Notes under the pieces: generated by a model | Database searches by the model: none | What the model saw: only the letters and a program-made list of their open reading frames with translations | Told to the model about the DNA's origin: nothing | Shown: positions 8,819 through 17,195 of the stretch, in pieces | Position numbering within the stretch: position 1 is the stretch's first letter | Layout: the number at the start of each line of letters is the position of its first letter | Program-made: the position numbers and the translations under genes | Source of the DNA: Desulfosporosinus meridiei DSM 13257 | Lineage (GTDB): Bacteria; Bacillota; Desulfitobacteriia; Desulfitobacteriales; Desulfitobacteriaceae | Assembly (NCBI RefSeq): GCF_000231385.2 | Contig: NC_018515.1 | Coordinates: 3,492,501 to 3,556,500 of the forward strand | Reading direction: 5' to 3' | Length of the DNA stretch: 64,000 nucleotides

Positions 8819-10024
8819 TTATATCCCTACCTGCCTTAATGGGGTATGCTTGATAAATAATTGACGAGAAAAATCAGCGAATAATTCGCAGCCTTTTTCC
8901 GTAACCCGAAAGGGTTCACTGATCTCTACTCCGTAATCGTCCTGCCAGATTCCCGGGATGAGATGAAAAGTCATATTGGGCTGCAGGATTGTCTTTTCCC
9001 CCGGGCGAAGACTGGCTGTGTGTTCGCCCCAGTCCGGAGGATAATTCAGCCCCATGGAGTATCCTATCCGTGAGTCCTTGATAAAGCCGCTTTTTTCGAT
9101 GGTCTTTTTCCACACTTCTTCAATCTCTTCCCCGCATACTCCCGGTTTGACGAAATCAAGAGCAGCCTGAATTCCCTCAATAACCACACTGGACAAGTCC
9201 TTGACCTTTTGAGGAGGCTCTCCCAGAATCATGGTTCTGGCCAAAGGGGCATGGTAACGTTTATAGCACCCGGCCAGTTCCAATATCACTAAATCACCCT
9301 CTTCATATCTGCGGTCACTCCAGGTTAAATGGGGTGTTGATGTTCTCTCCCCGGAAGGCATCAACGGTACAATTGCCGGGTAATCCCCCCCGAATTCTTC
9401 CGTACCTGTCATCTGCGCGTAATAAACCTTTGCCGCAACATCACATTCCCTGACCCCGACTTGAACGGCATCCATAGCTGTCTGCATCACATTTTCCACG
9501 ATCCGGGCAGCTCTTTTCATATAGGTGATTTCCCTGTCGGATTTTATGATCCTGACCCAATTGACAAGAAGATTGGCATCCCTAAAAGCTGCCTTAGGCA
9601 GACCTTTTTTCAAACTCTCGAAGCATTTTGCCGTAAAGTAATAGGTATCCATCTCCACCCCCACAGAACCTTCACCATACCCCATTTCCATTAAAACATT
9701 TGCTGCATAATCCATAGGATGTTTTACCGTCGAATGCACATAATCATCGGTATAGGCTCGAATGTTATCTGAGTCTAACCAAGTGGTAACTTTAGCCCCA
9801 TTGGCATCCTGACCTCTCCCTATCCAGACAGGCTGTTCCCGGTCAATTAAAACAATCACTAATTGGTGAACATAGAAGGACCATCCGTCATAACCGGTCA
9901 GATAATTCATATTGGCGGGGTCCGTTACCAGCAAAACGCTGATGCCTTGGTCATTCATTCTCTTTTTCACATTTTCCAGGCGAGTTTGGTACTCAGATAC
10001 TTCGAAATTTAACAATGCCCTCAT
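8819..10024 (-). CDS. doeA: M24-fold ectoine hydrolase-like enzyme (DoeA/EutD-like), metal ligands lost
   Basis: 401 residues with a creatinase-type N-domain ('VTDPANMNYLTGYDGWSF') and a pita-bread domain. The aminopeptidase metal ligands are replaced: where M24 peptidases have D-x-G and D-x-x-R-T, this protein has 'ILELAGCYKRYHAP' and 'LARTM' (E249 near the first position), and the GHG histidine is absent ('YSMGLNYPPDWGEH'). This is the pattern of metal-free ectoine hydrolases, whose active-site Glu lies nearby. Expected reaction: ring opening of ectoine or 5-hydroxyectoine to the N-acetyl diamino acid. First gene of a three-gene unit behind a GntR-type operator. The ATG at 10024 has its SD too close; the TTG three codons later is a plausible alternative start. 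Confidence 0.75.
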   Translation of the reverse strand: MRALLNFEVSEYQTRLENVKKRMNDQGISVLLVTDPANMNYLTGYDGWSFYVHQLVIVLIDREQPVWIGRGQDANGAKVTTWLDSDNIRAYTDDYVHSTVKHPMDYAANVLMEMGYGEGSVGVEMDTYYFTAKCFESLKKGLPKAAFRDANLLVNWVRIIKSDREITYMKRAARIVENVMQTAMDAVQVGVRECDVAAKVYYAQMTGTEEFGGDYPAIVPLMPSGERTSTPHLTWSDRRYEEGDLVILELAGCYKRYHAPLARTMILGEPPQKVKDLSSVVIEGIQAALDFVKPGVCGEEIEEVWKKTIEKSGFIKDSRIGYSMGLNYPPDWGEHTASLRPGEKTILQPNMTFHLIPGIWQDDYGVEISEPFRVTEKGCELFADFSRQLFIKHTPLRQVGI

Positions 10025-10085
10025 CCTTTCAGCAACAAACTAGTTTTAATCATTGACCCTTATTCTTGTTTAACACCATGAGAAT

Positions 10086-10102
10086 TTGTCGATTGTCGAC
10101 AA
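10086..10102 (-). promoter_or_regulatory. GntR-type operator upstream of the M24-M20-ALDH unit
   Basis: ttgtcgattgtcgacaa, containing the perfect palindrome ttgtcgacaa (10093-10102), which fits the TNGTNNACNA pattern of FadR-type regulators. The identical 17-mer, same orientation, occurs at 15641-15657 before ehuB. It is 62 bp upstream of the hydrolase gene; the GntR gene is adjacent. Confidence 0.75.
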
Positions 10103-10135
10103 AAGGTGAACGGGCAATAATCTCTCTCCAAACAA

Positions 10136-10188
10136 AAAGCAATGGCGCTTTAAACTACTCTTCAAGAGTCTCTAAGCGCCATTGCTTC
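10136..10188 (-). terminator. Structured hairpin after the GntR gene (copy A of a paired element)
   Basis: An outer stem (aagcaatggcgctt / aagcgccattgctt) encloses a small inner hairpin (actct/agagt). On the minus strand it is followed by a T-rich stretch (ttttgttt), so it can terminate gntR transcription. A related hairpin with compensatory changes lies at 15704-15755 in the same position relative to the other operator. Confidence 0.65.
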
Positions 10189-10250
10189 CGTATATTATGA
10201 GGGACTTTTCTCCTGGTTCATCTTCTGATGAAATCTATGCATCTTGTCTA

Positions 10251-10934
10251 TTAAGCCTGATTTTCTTCAACTGTTTCTTCCATTTTATAGGTCATAATAT
10301 GGTTTCTCAGTGCCTTTTTACAGTTTTCTAAATCAGCCAACTGCAAATGGCGGATAATCTCATAATGATCTTTAGCCGTGACATCCAGATTACCAGTCAG
10401 CTGAGTGTCGATAACCATGGCCATCTGGAGCTGAACATTCAGATCATGTAAAACCTTTTCTCTTCTTTTACTGCCGGATTTTTCCCATAAGTAGCTGTGA
10501 AACTCCATGTCTTTTTGGTTCATCGCAACGATTTTATCGGTCTCTTCCCCCGAGCCTTCGGCAATCAGCTCCATATCCCTGACAATATTATTTAATTTGC
10601 CAAAGTCCGTCTCTGAGAGTTTGTTTTCTTTGACGATGATCTCCAGGACGCTGTTTTCCAAAAGAATTCGTATATCAAAAATTTCCCTGACATCCTCCAG
10701 CCCCATCCTGGCTACATAGTTACCTTTGCGAGGTATGGATTTCATCAGGCCCTGATTCTGTAATTCCCGAATTCCCTCTCTAACCGGAGCCCGGCTGATC
10801 CCCAGCTCTGCGGCCACATTAACCTCTGTGACATGGTCCCCCTCTTTATAATGTCCGGCAAGAATCTTGTTTTTTAAATAATCCACAACTAAAGAACTTA
10901 AATTGCCGGGCACGGTTCTTTTTTCCTCTCTCAT
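10251..10934 (-). CDS. GntR-family regulator, FadR/FCD subfamily
   Basis: 227 residues. N-terminal winged HTH ('LKNKILAGHYKEGDHVTEVNVAAELGIS' region and 'RAPVREGIRELQNQGL'), C-terminal all-helical FCD domain with 'DIRILLENSVLE' and His residues placed as metal ligands ('MEFHSYLW', 'DHYEIIRHL', 'RNHIMTY'). It lies between the ehu-SHMT-like unit and the M24-M20-ALDH unit, and two identical FadR-type palindromes precede those units, so it most likely represses both and is released by a pathway intermediate. It is not the MocR-type EnuR known from Proteobacterial ectoine loci. Ends in a hairpin terminator. Confidence 0.88.
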   Translation of the reverse strand: MREEKRTVPGNLSSLVVDYLKNKILAGHYKEGDHVTEVNVAAELGISRAPVREGIRELQNQGLMKSIPRKGNYVARMGLEDVREIFDIRILLENSVLEIIVKENKLSETDFGKLNNIVRDMELIAEGSGEETDKIVAMNQKDMEFHSYLWEKSGSKRREKVLHDLNVQLQMAMVIDTQLTGNLDVTAKDHYEIIRHLQLADLENCKKALRNHIMTYKMEETVEENQA

Positions 10935-11094
10935 AACAACCCCCTTCCGCTTTCCTGCTTATCAATCCTTTTATACCGTCTTAAAGCAGGTCTGGTAAGA
11001 GCTTCACATGTTAAACTTCTCCCCTCAGTCTAAAAAACCTTCTAATTATAATCTACCTTGATTATATCGAGGATTGATTAACATCTCTGCTCTA

Positions 11095-12324
11095 TTACTT
11101 CAATGCATACAGGCAATCACGATAATGCTCTGTAAAACCCCTGATGTCTTCAGCCACTTGTCCTGGTTCTTCTTTTTCAATAATGATTCTCCGGAAGCAG
11201 TCGGCAATAAATTTCATGTCACCTTCCCTCATGCCATTCCTGGTTACCTCAGCAGTCCCAATGCGCAGTTCCCGGTCAAGCTGGCCAAAATCATCGGAGC
11301 ACAAGATGTTAGCCTTCTCCAATTGCTTGGAGATTTCCAGACCGCTGCCGAAGTCACTGACATCGACAAGAATTAAATGAGTTTGGGAATAGCCCCTGGC
11401 GGAACCAATCACCCGGAAACCATCTTCCTCCATATACCTGCCTAAGGCTTGGGAATTCTTGATAACTTGAGTTCCGTACTCCTTTCCAAAGGCCTTCATT
11501 TCCAGCATGGCTACCGCCAAAGCGGGAAGCCGCTGCAAATGATGGCTGGTAACCAAGGAAGCCCCTAAGGTATTGCCGATTTTTTTATAGATTTCCCCGT
11601 CATTCGTGAGGATAAAGCCTCCCTGAGGTCCGGGAAAGGACTTATGAGTGCTGCCGATCATAACGTCAACTCCCTGCTGCAGGGGATTAGGAAATACCCC
11701 TCCGGCAATGAGACCGTTAACATGGGAAGAATCGTGAACCAGGATGATCCCTTCCCGAGAGGCAATTTCTTTTATCTCAGCAATGGGTTCCGGCCAAAGC
11801 ATCCCTGATCCCCCAAAAATGATCATTTTGGGTTTTAAGTCATGAATCATCCGGAGCAATCCAGGCAGATCCACAGCTCGGTCTTCATCAAAAGGTATAA
11901 ATTCCAGGCGGATGCTTTCCTGTAAATGGGAGGCCTCCCGCATCAGGGTCACCAATCCATGTCCCCAGTCCCTGAGATGTATCTCCAAAACCAGGTCATG
12001 GGGGGAAAGCAGACCCAGTACGGATGCTACCCCGGCAATATGTCCGCCTATGGGCCTCAGGTCCGCATAGGCGGCGCCAAAAACATCCTTGACTAAATCC
12101 TGGGTTTTCATTTCAAATTCATGAATATATTTGTTGCCCCGGTATTCCCGATTGGCGGGATCAGCCGTGGAATAACAGCCATAACGATTTCCGAAATCAG
12201 AGGTTAAATGATTGCGTACAGCGAGACTGGAACAGTTTTCTGAAGCAATTAAGTTTAAGCAGTTCTGCCGGTATAAGACATGGCGATTCACTAATTCATC
12301 AATTTCTGTGATGTTGCTAAACAT
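11095..12324 (-). CDS. SHMT-like fold-type I PLP enzyme (divergent GlyA paralogue)
   Basis: About 409 residues from the ATG at 12324, preferred over the ATG at 12372 because AAAGGAG lies 7 bases upstream. It keeps SHMT core motifs: 'LNLIASENCSS' (catalytic Glu), 'DFGNRYG', 'VHDSSHVNGL' (Asp/His around PLP) and the Schiff-base Lys in 'GSTHKSFPGPQGG'. It diverges at sites expected to hold the folate and the PLP phosphate: 'VQPxSGSQAN' is replaced by 'LRPIGGHIAG'. So a C-alpha/C-beta lyase on a beta-hydroxy amino acid without tetrahydrofolate is more likely than housekeeping serine-glycine interconversion. It starts 12-60 bp after ehuA and is the fifth gene of the ehu operon. Confidence 0.78.
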   Translation of the reverse strand: MFSNITEIDELVNRHVLYRQNCLNLIASENCSSLAVRNHLTSDFGNRYGCYSTADPANREYRGNKYIHEFEMKTQDLVKDVFGAAYADLRPIGGHIAGVASVLGLLSPHDLVLEIHLRDWGHGLVTLMREASHLQESIRLEFIPFDEDRAVDLPGLLRMIHDLKPKMIIFGGSGMLWPEPIAEIKEIASREGIILVHDSSHVNGLIAGGVFPNPLQQGVDVMIGSTHKSFPGPQGGFILTNDGEIYKKIGNTLGASLVTSHHLQRLPALAVAMLEMKAFGKEYGTQVIKNSQALGRYMEEDGFRVIGSARGYSQTHLILVDVSDFGSGLEISKQLEKANILCSDDFGQLDRELRIGTAEVTRNGMREGDMKFIADCFRRIIIEKEEPGQVAEDIRGFTEHYRDCLYALK

Positions 12325-12383
12325 TCCGCATTCTCCTTTATTCTCAAACCCCTGACCAGTTATAGTTTCCAACCCTTAAACCC

Positions 12384-13175
12384 TCACTTGCGGAACCTGC
12401 TTAAGAAGGAAATGGTCCGGGGATTTTGGGGGTTCTCGAAGAGTTGTTCAGGGGGGCCTTGTTCAATGATTTTACCATCCATAAAGATAACCCGGTCCGC
12501 AACTTCACGGGCGAAAGCCATTTCATGGGTGATTAAGAGCATGGTTGTGTTCCCTTCTGCAGCGATCTCTTTCAGAACCGTCAGGACTTCTCCCACCATT
12601 TCCGGATCAAGGGCTGATGTGACCTCATCGAAGACAATAACCTTGGGGCGCATGACTAAGGCACGAGCAATAGCAACACGTTGCTGCTGACCTCCGGAAA
12701 GCTGACGGGGATAATTGTCCAGCTTTTGACCTAACCCCACCTTCTCCAGCATTGCTATAGCTTGTTCCTTAGCTTCTTTTTTAGGAACGCCTAATACTTG
12801 CACGGGAGCCTCCATGACATTTCTTAGGATGGTCATATGGGGGAAGAGATTAAACTGCTGAAAGACCATACCCACATGACCGCGCACCTTATATAAATGT
12901 TTGGCATCAGCAGGCATTAAAGAGCCGTTGACGTTTTTATGCCATAGCTGATCGCCATTCACTTCGATAGTCCCGGCGGTGGGCTTTTCCAGGGTCACTA
13001 GCATGCGCCCCAAGGTGGTCTTCCCCGAACCGCTGGGGCCAATCACAGCTACTTTTTCACCGGGGGCAATGTCCAAATCGATTTTATCTAAGACATGAAG
13101 GTCGCCAAAGGACTTGGAGATACCGCGGTAACGAACCATGGGCTCAGATTTATTGACTTCAGCTTGAAGTTTCAT
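12384..13175 (-). CDS. ehuA: Ectoine/hydroxyectoine ABC transporter ATP-binding protein EhuA
   Basis: 263 residues. Walker A 'GPSGSGKTT' (46-54), Q-loop '[12 protein letters not shown]', signature '[15 protein letters not shown]', Walker B '[14 protein letters not shown]', switch His 'LLITHEMAF'. It belongs to the HisP/GlnQ polar amino-acid class and matches EhuA by the insert '[20 protein letters not shown]' after the Walker A domain and by '[12 protein letters not shown]'. Start has GGGAGGG upstream. It energises the two permeases upstream in the same operon. Confidence 0.85.
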   Translation of the reverse strand: MKLQAEVNKSEPMVRYRGISKSFGDLHVLDKIDLDIAPGEKVAVIGPSGSGKTTLGRMLVTLEKPTAGTIEVNGDQLWHKNVNGSLMPADAKHLYKVRGHVGMVFQQFNLFPHMTILRNVMEAPVQVLGVPKKEAKEQAIAMLEKVGLGQKLDNYPRQLSGGQQQRVAIARALVMRPKVIVFDEVTSALDPEMVGEVLTVLKEIAAEGNTTMLLITHEMAFAREVADRVIFMDGKIIEQGPPEQLFENPQNPRTISFLSRFRK

Positions 13176-13247
13176 CGCTTCATCCCTCCCTTTATCTGTT
13201 TCAGCGTTAAACGCTGAGATTTTCCATCATCATTTATAAGAGTTTAA

Positions 13248-13901
13248 TTATAAGTTTTGGTTAAATTGTGCGTTCATTTGTTGAACAAGCAAGGACAGCA
13301 AATAACTCATAACTAAAAAAATTACACCTGCCATCGTAATGGGTTCCAAGTAGCGAAAGGAGTCGGCCCCAATAATCTTAGCCTTGCCTAATAATTCGAT
13401 TAGAGTGATCGCTGAAAGTAAAGGAGTGTCCTTTAGTAAAGCAATTAAATAGTTGCCGAAAACGGGAATCATAGGTGGGATTGCCTGAGGAATAATGATT
13501 TTCAACCAAACATGACTGCGGGAAAAATTCAGGACACTGGCTGCCTCCCACTGACCCTTGGGAATGGAGTCAATGCCTGCCCGGTAGACCTCAGAAAGAT
13601 AAGTGCTGTAATGAACTCCTAAGGTTAAAACCCCTGCTAAAAAGGGGGATAAAGCTAAGCCGAATTTCGGCAGCACATAAAAGACGAAAAATACTTGTGC
13701 CAGCAAAGGTGTGCTCCTGATAAATTCCACTCCGCCGCTGACCAGCCAAACAATGGGTTTTATTTTTGATCTTTTCAGGACTGCGATGAGCAAGCCTAAA
13801 AGGCAGCTTAAGAGAAAGGCCACAAAGGTAGCGCTGAGGGTAATCTGCAAGGACTTAAGTAATTTCGGCAAAAATGAAACTGTAAAATTCCAATCCCACA
13901 T
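13248..13901 (-). CDS. ehuD: ABC transporter permease EhuD (polar amino acid/ectoine type)
   Basis: 217 residues with about five hydrophobic helices. The EAA loop that docks on the ATPase is 'EAASVLNFSRSHVWLKIIIPQAIPP', with 'EFIRSTPLLAQVFFVFYVLP' before it, both typical of HisMQ-type permeases. GGGAGGG precedes the start. It begins 2 bases after the end of the partner permease, so the two are translationally coupled and form a heterodimer. Confidence 0.82.
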   Translation of the reverse strand: MWDWNFTVSFLPKLLKSLQITLSATFVAFLLSCLLGLLIAVLKRSKIKPIVWLVSGGVEFIRSTPLLAQVFFVFYVLPKFGLALSPFLAGVLTLGVHYSTYLSEVYRAGIDSIPKGQWEAASVLNFSRSHVWLKIIIPQAIPPMIPVFGNYLIALLKDTPLLSAITLIELLGKAKIIGADSFRYLEPITMAGVIFLVMSYLLSLLVQQMNAQFNQNL

Positions 13902-13903
13902 CT

Positions 13904-14551
13904 TTAAGCCCTCCCAACTGACATTTTTCGCTCTGCATACCGGACTCCCAGAGTAAGAGGATAGGCCAGGCAGAAATAGATGAGCAGTACCATTCCAAAA
14001 GTTTCTGTGGTTCGCAAGGTTGTGTTCTGCAGCATACTGGCCTGGAACATTAAATCATTTAAGGTAATTAAGGAAACTACCGCCGTTGCTTTTAACAGTT
14101 CAATCAGATAATTGCCAAAGGTAGGAATCATGATCAGAAAAGCCTGGGGCAGAATAATCCGCCACATAATTTGTCGGGGCTTCATATTTAAGACAATTCC
14201 CGTCTCTGTCTGCCCTTTGGGTATGGCCAGAATGGAACTGCGCACGACTTCCGAGCCATAAGCACCGAAGTGTAAGCCAAGAATCAGGATTCCTGCCTGC
14301 ATGGCTGTTAAATTTACGTGAAAAAGGGGTAAGACAAAATACACCCAGAACAGCTGGACAAGAAGTGAAGTCCCCCGAAAGAACTCAGTATAGACCCCTG
14401 AGCAAATTCTGATCAGCTTCGATTGGGCTAACCGTCCAAAGCCCACAAGAAAGGAAACAAGGAAGGCTAAGACAGCAGATACTATGGTGAGTTCAATGGT
14501 TACTCCTGCCCCTCGCAAGAGAATAGGCAAAATATCAAATGGCGGGCTCAT
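13904..14551 (-). CDS. ehuC: ABC transporter permease EhuC (polar amino acid/ectoine type)
   Basis: 215 residues, HisMQ-type membrane subunit. 'EFFRGTSLLVQLFWVYFVLP' and the EAA loop region 'GIVLNMKPRQIMWRIILPQAFLI' are visible, with about five membrane helices. Start has GGAGGAG upstream. It lies 150 bp downstream of ehuB across a GC-rich structured gap and directly before ehuD. Confidence 0.82.
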   Translation of the reverse strand: MSPPFDILPILLRGAGVTIELTIVSAVLAFLVSFLVGFGRLAQSKLIRICSGVYTEFFRGTSLLVQLFWVYFVLPLFHVNLTAMQAGILILGLHFGAYGSEVVRSSILAIPKGQTETGIVLNMKPRQIMWRIILPQAFLIMIPTFGNYLIELLKATAVVSLITLNDLMFQASMLQNTTLRTTETFGMVLLIYFCLAYPLTLGVRYAERKMSVGRA

Positions 14552-14701
14552 ACCTGGGCTCCTCCTTTCATAGTCCTATGATGATGGGGCCTTGGGGCCG
14601 GCAGCCTCCATCCAGGTCTTTGGGCTTTGCGCCTGGGGGCCAGTGATTTCTTTCCCCTCCGGGGGAGGCTACCAGCCTTCGGGCCATGAATTAATCTCCC
14701 T
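14552..14701 (-). other. GC-rich structured gap between ehuB and ehuC
   Basis: The gap is much richer in G and C than its surroundings and holds several short inverted repeats, e.g. cccctccgggggagg near 14655-14670 and ggggcc/ggcccc segments. In ABC operons such structures after the binding-protein gene commonly protect its mRNA and raise the binding protein to permease ratio. That role is inferred. Confidence 0.45.
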
Positions 14702-15595
14702 TTACTTGGCCAAAACTTGTTCTACCGTTATACCTCCCGGCAAATTCTCTTCTGTGAAGCCAAAAGGTTTGATAATCTCCAGGAGTTCCCCGGATTTCTC
14801 CATAGCGGCCAGTTCTTTGTTATAGGCTTCCAGGAAATCTACGTCGGCTTTTCTGAGTACTGCTGCACCGTAGCCCACAACACTCTTGCCGTCAATAACA
14901 GGCTGAGTAAACTCTTTAACCCGTTCAATACCGGAGTCCTTAGCCGTATCTAAGACGGATTGCAGGGCCGGTCCCGACATTGTGATGACATTAACCCGGC
15001 CGGACTGTAAAGCCGCCAGAGCTGAGGGCTGATCCGGAACCGAAACAATCTGGGAATCTTTCACACCGATAGCCGTCAGTTCTTTAATCTCCGCTGATCC
15101 GGACATTGCCCCAACCTTAACCTGGGCATTAGCGGCGATATCCTCATAACTGTGTAAGTTCAAAGGATTTCCTGCCTTCACGGCAATACCTTCCCCAATT
15201 TGATAATCCGGATTTGCAAAGTTAACTTGCTTAGCCCGGTCGGCATTAATCCACATGCCGGCAGTTATCATATCGAAGCGATTAGCATTTAAGCCTGGAA
15301 TAAGAGAACCAAACTCCGTCAACACACCATTCATCTCATTAATCCCTAATTTTTTGAGTATTGCCCGAGAGACTTCAACGGCTTCACCCGTTAGTTTTCC
15401 ATCTGGAGTGGCGTATGCATAAGGAGCTTCATTGGCAAATCCTACGGTAATATACCCTTGCTGTTTTGCTTTTTCTAAGGTCGATGCCTCTTTAGGAGCA
15501 GGATTGTCTGACTTTGCTGCGGAACCGCACCCAACCAAGCTTACTGCCAAAATGAACACACTGAGAGTCGTCAAAATTACCGATCGTTTCTTCAT
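14702..15595 (-). CDS. ehuB: Ectoine/hydroxyectoine-binding lipoprotein EhuB
   Basis: 297 residues. Signal peptide with lipobox 'VSLVGC' (Cys23), so it is a membrane-anchored solute-binding protein. The mature part matches EhuB closely: 'QGYITVGFANEAPYAYATPDG', 'GVLTEFGSLIPGLNANRFD', 'MITAGMWI', 'VPDQPSALAALQSGRVN'. EhuB binds ectoine and 5-hydroxyectoine with high affinity. First gene of ehuB-ehuC-ehuD-ehuA-SHMT-like; AGGAGGAG precedes the start and a GntR-type operator lies 46 bp upstream. Subfamily assignment rests on recalled EhuB sequences. Confidence 0.85.
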   Translation of the reverse strand: MKKRSVILTTLSVFILAVSLVGCGSAAKSDNPAPKEASTLEKAKQQGYITVGFANEAPYAYATPDGKLTGEAVEVSRAILKKLGINEMNGVLTEFGSLIPGLNANRFDMITAGMWINADRAKQVNFANPDYQIGEGIAVKAGNPLNLHSYEDIAANAQVKVGAMSGSAEIKELTAIGVKDSQIVSVPDQPSALAALQSGRVNVITMSGPALQSVLDTAKDSGIERVKEFTQPVIDGKSVVGYGAAVLRKADVDFLEAYNKELAAMEKSGELLEIIKPFGFTEENLPGGITVEQVLAK

Positions 15596-15640
15596 TTTTT
15601 TTCTCCTCCTCTGTTAATTTAGTTTGTCCCTTTTTAATGA

Positions 15641-15657
15641 TTGTCGATTGTCGACAA
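15641..15657 (-). promoter_or_regulatory. GntR-type operator upstream of ehuB
   Basis: Identical 17-mer ttgtcgattgtcgacaa to the one at 10086-10102, including the palindrome ttgtcgacaa (15648-15657). Its placement 46 bp before the ehuB start is right for a repressor site overlapping the promoter. Confidence 0.75.
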
Positions 15658-15703
15658 TGTCCGGGTAAAAAATTTGGCCTGAGCCTTGTGATCCATGCAA
15701 AAC

Positions 15704-15755
15704 AAAATGGTGCTTCGAGCTACTCTTATGAGTATCCTCAAAGCACCATTGCTTG
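15704..15755 (-). promoter_or_regulatory. Structured hairpin upstream of ehuB (copy B of a paired element)
   Basis: An outer stem (aatggtgctt / aagcaccatt) encloses an inner one (tactc/gagta). Compared with copy A at 10136-10188 the outer stem has a C-G to T-A compensatory change and the inner stem also keeps pairing. On the minus strand a T-rich run follows (ttttgtttt), as in an intrinsic terminator, yet no minus-strand gene lies upstream, so it may be an attenuator or an insulating terminator. Confidence 0.55.
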
Positions 15756-15777
15756 CATAATTAATTTTGCTGAATGT

Positions 15778-16259
15778 TTTAGGTTGTGCACACCTTATGT
15801 TTGACATTTTAATCGATTATAAGTCAGAATGCAACACTTTTATTTAACTGAATCTTGTATACCTAAGGAGTTATATAACACCTTCCTCAAGACCGCTCTC
15901 GTAAATATTTCGAATCATTACTCCGGGTCCTGAATGGATAAGTTCTTGACTTCAGGGCATTAGAGAAAAAAAATGCAAATCATCTCATCGATACAATGGC
16001 CGCAGGCCCCCTTGCTTCTTTGCTTGACGCCCCCAATATTTCTTATACTAACAGCCTCATAGTCAAAATCGAAACCCCATAGCTCCTTATTGACTGATAA
16101 AGGGCAAGACGCACAGAGCACTGCGATACTGCTTTCCGAAAGAACTTTGCATGCCTCATCAAATCAACGTTTTTTGACGGGTACCTTACAAATAACCCGA
16201 AGCAGTGTACCTCATCTAAAAATCACCTTCAAAGGCCCGACCACATATTCTATCCATAT
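15778..16259. other. Gap upstream of the DUF3102 gene
   Basis: No credible gene from 15778 to about 16150. From 16150 the sequence is the conserved leader of the DUF3102 repeat unit, almost identical to 28112-28220, including a tccatatatgga palindrome just before the start codon that could be an operator or promoter part. Confidence 0.5.
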
Positions 16260-16283
16260 ATGGATAAAGGATGGAAAACCGAG

Positions 16284-17192
16284 ATGAATAATGTGGTCAA
16301 CGAACGTACGCCCCTCGTGATTGCAGCTGAGATTAACATGCTTAAAGATCACACCCATAAAACCGTGCTTATCAACTCCGTCGAGATCGGCCGGCGTCTG
16401 ACAGAAGCCAAGGCTTTACTCAATCATGGGGAATGGGGCCAGTGGCTGAAAGAATCGGTCAATTACTCCCAAAGCACCGCCACCAGACTCATGCAAATCT
16501 ATAAGGAGTACGGCCCCAAACTCCTCGACGTTTCCGAAGGAAACAACAGCTCAAATTATGCAGCGCTGCACAATTTGACTTACACCCAAGCCCTTATTCT
16601 CTTAGGTCTCCCGGAAGAAGAGCGGGAGAAATTCGTAGAAGACAATGCCATTGAAAATATGTCCACCCGGGAGCTGCAGCAAACAGTCAGCGAAAAGAAC
16701 CAGGCGATTGAGGACAGAAATCAGGCCCAAGCAGAAAAATCTCAGGCCATTGAGGAGAAAGAAAGCCTTAAAAAAGAGCTGGACGGCAAAGACAGGGAAA
16801 TTGCCCGATTAAGCAACCAGACCCAAGATCTGGAGAAACAGGTGGATGACTTTAAACTAAAGTATCAAAAGGAGCTTGATAAAGTCGCTGAAAAGCAGCC
16901 GGCACTGAAAGAAATTACAGAAGCGGCTCCCTCAGCCGAGAAAATCAGCGAGCTGGAAGAACAACTCAAAACGGCACAGGCCAAAAACTCCAGCATACCC
17001 TACGACGCCCAATTTTCCATTCACCGCGAAAACATCCGCAAGACTTTTGAAGAGCTGCTAAGAAGTCTTACCGCCTTAGACAAAATAGACCCGAAACAAA
17101 AAGAAATAAACCGGGCAGCTGCCCAGGAAATGCTGCAAAACATGGTTAATATGCTAAAAGAATGGCCTCCCGCTATCAAATTTACGAATTAA
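16284..17192 (+). CDS. DUF3102 domain coiled-coil protein (intact copy)
   Basis: About 302 residues from the ATG at 16284 (an in-frame ATG at 16260 is an alternative; AAAGGA lies 12 bases before 16284). Residues ~10-140 form the DUF3102 domain: 'EINMLKDHTHKTVLINSVEIGRRL', 'GEWGQWLKESVNYSQSTATRLM' (an HTH-like part) and 'NLTYTQALILLGLPEEERE'. Then follows a long Glu/Lys/Gln-rich coiled coil to ~235 and a C-terminal helical part ending 'MLKEWPPAIKFTN'. DUF3102 proteins are found on mobile and plasmid-like DNA and may bind DNA in partition or replication; the role is not established. Two broken copies of the same 1.1-kb unit occur at 28.1 and 32.4 kb. Confidence 0.75.
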   Translation: MNNVVNERTPLVIAAEINMLKDHTHKTVLINSVEIGRRLTEAKALLNHGEWGQWLKESVNYSQSTATRLMQIYKEYGPKLLDVSEGNNSSNYAALHNLTYTQALILLGLPEEEREKFVEDNAIENMSTRELQQTVSEKNQAIEDRNQAQAEKSQAIEEKESLKKELDGKDREIARLSNQTQDLEKQVDDFKLKYQKELDKVAEKQPALKEITEAAPSAEKISELEEQLKTAQAKNSSIPYDAQFSIHRENIRKTFEELLRSLTALDKIDPKQKEINRAAAQEMLQNMVNMLKEWPPAIKFTN

Positions 17193-17195
17193 TAA

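Noticed and set aside
11095-12372. Housekeeping serine hydroxymethyltransferase (glyA)
   Set aside because: Conserved cofactor loop is altered and the gene is embedded in a solute uptake operon.
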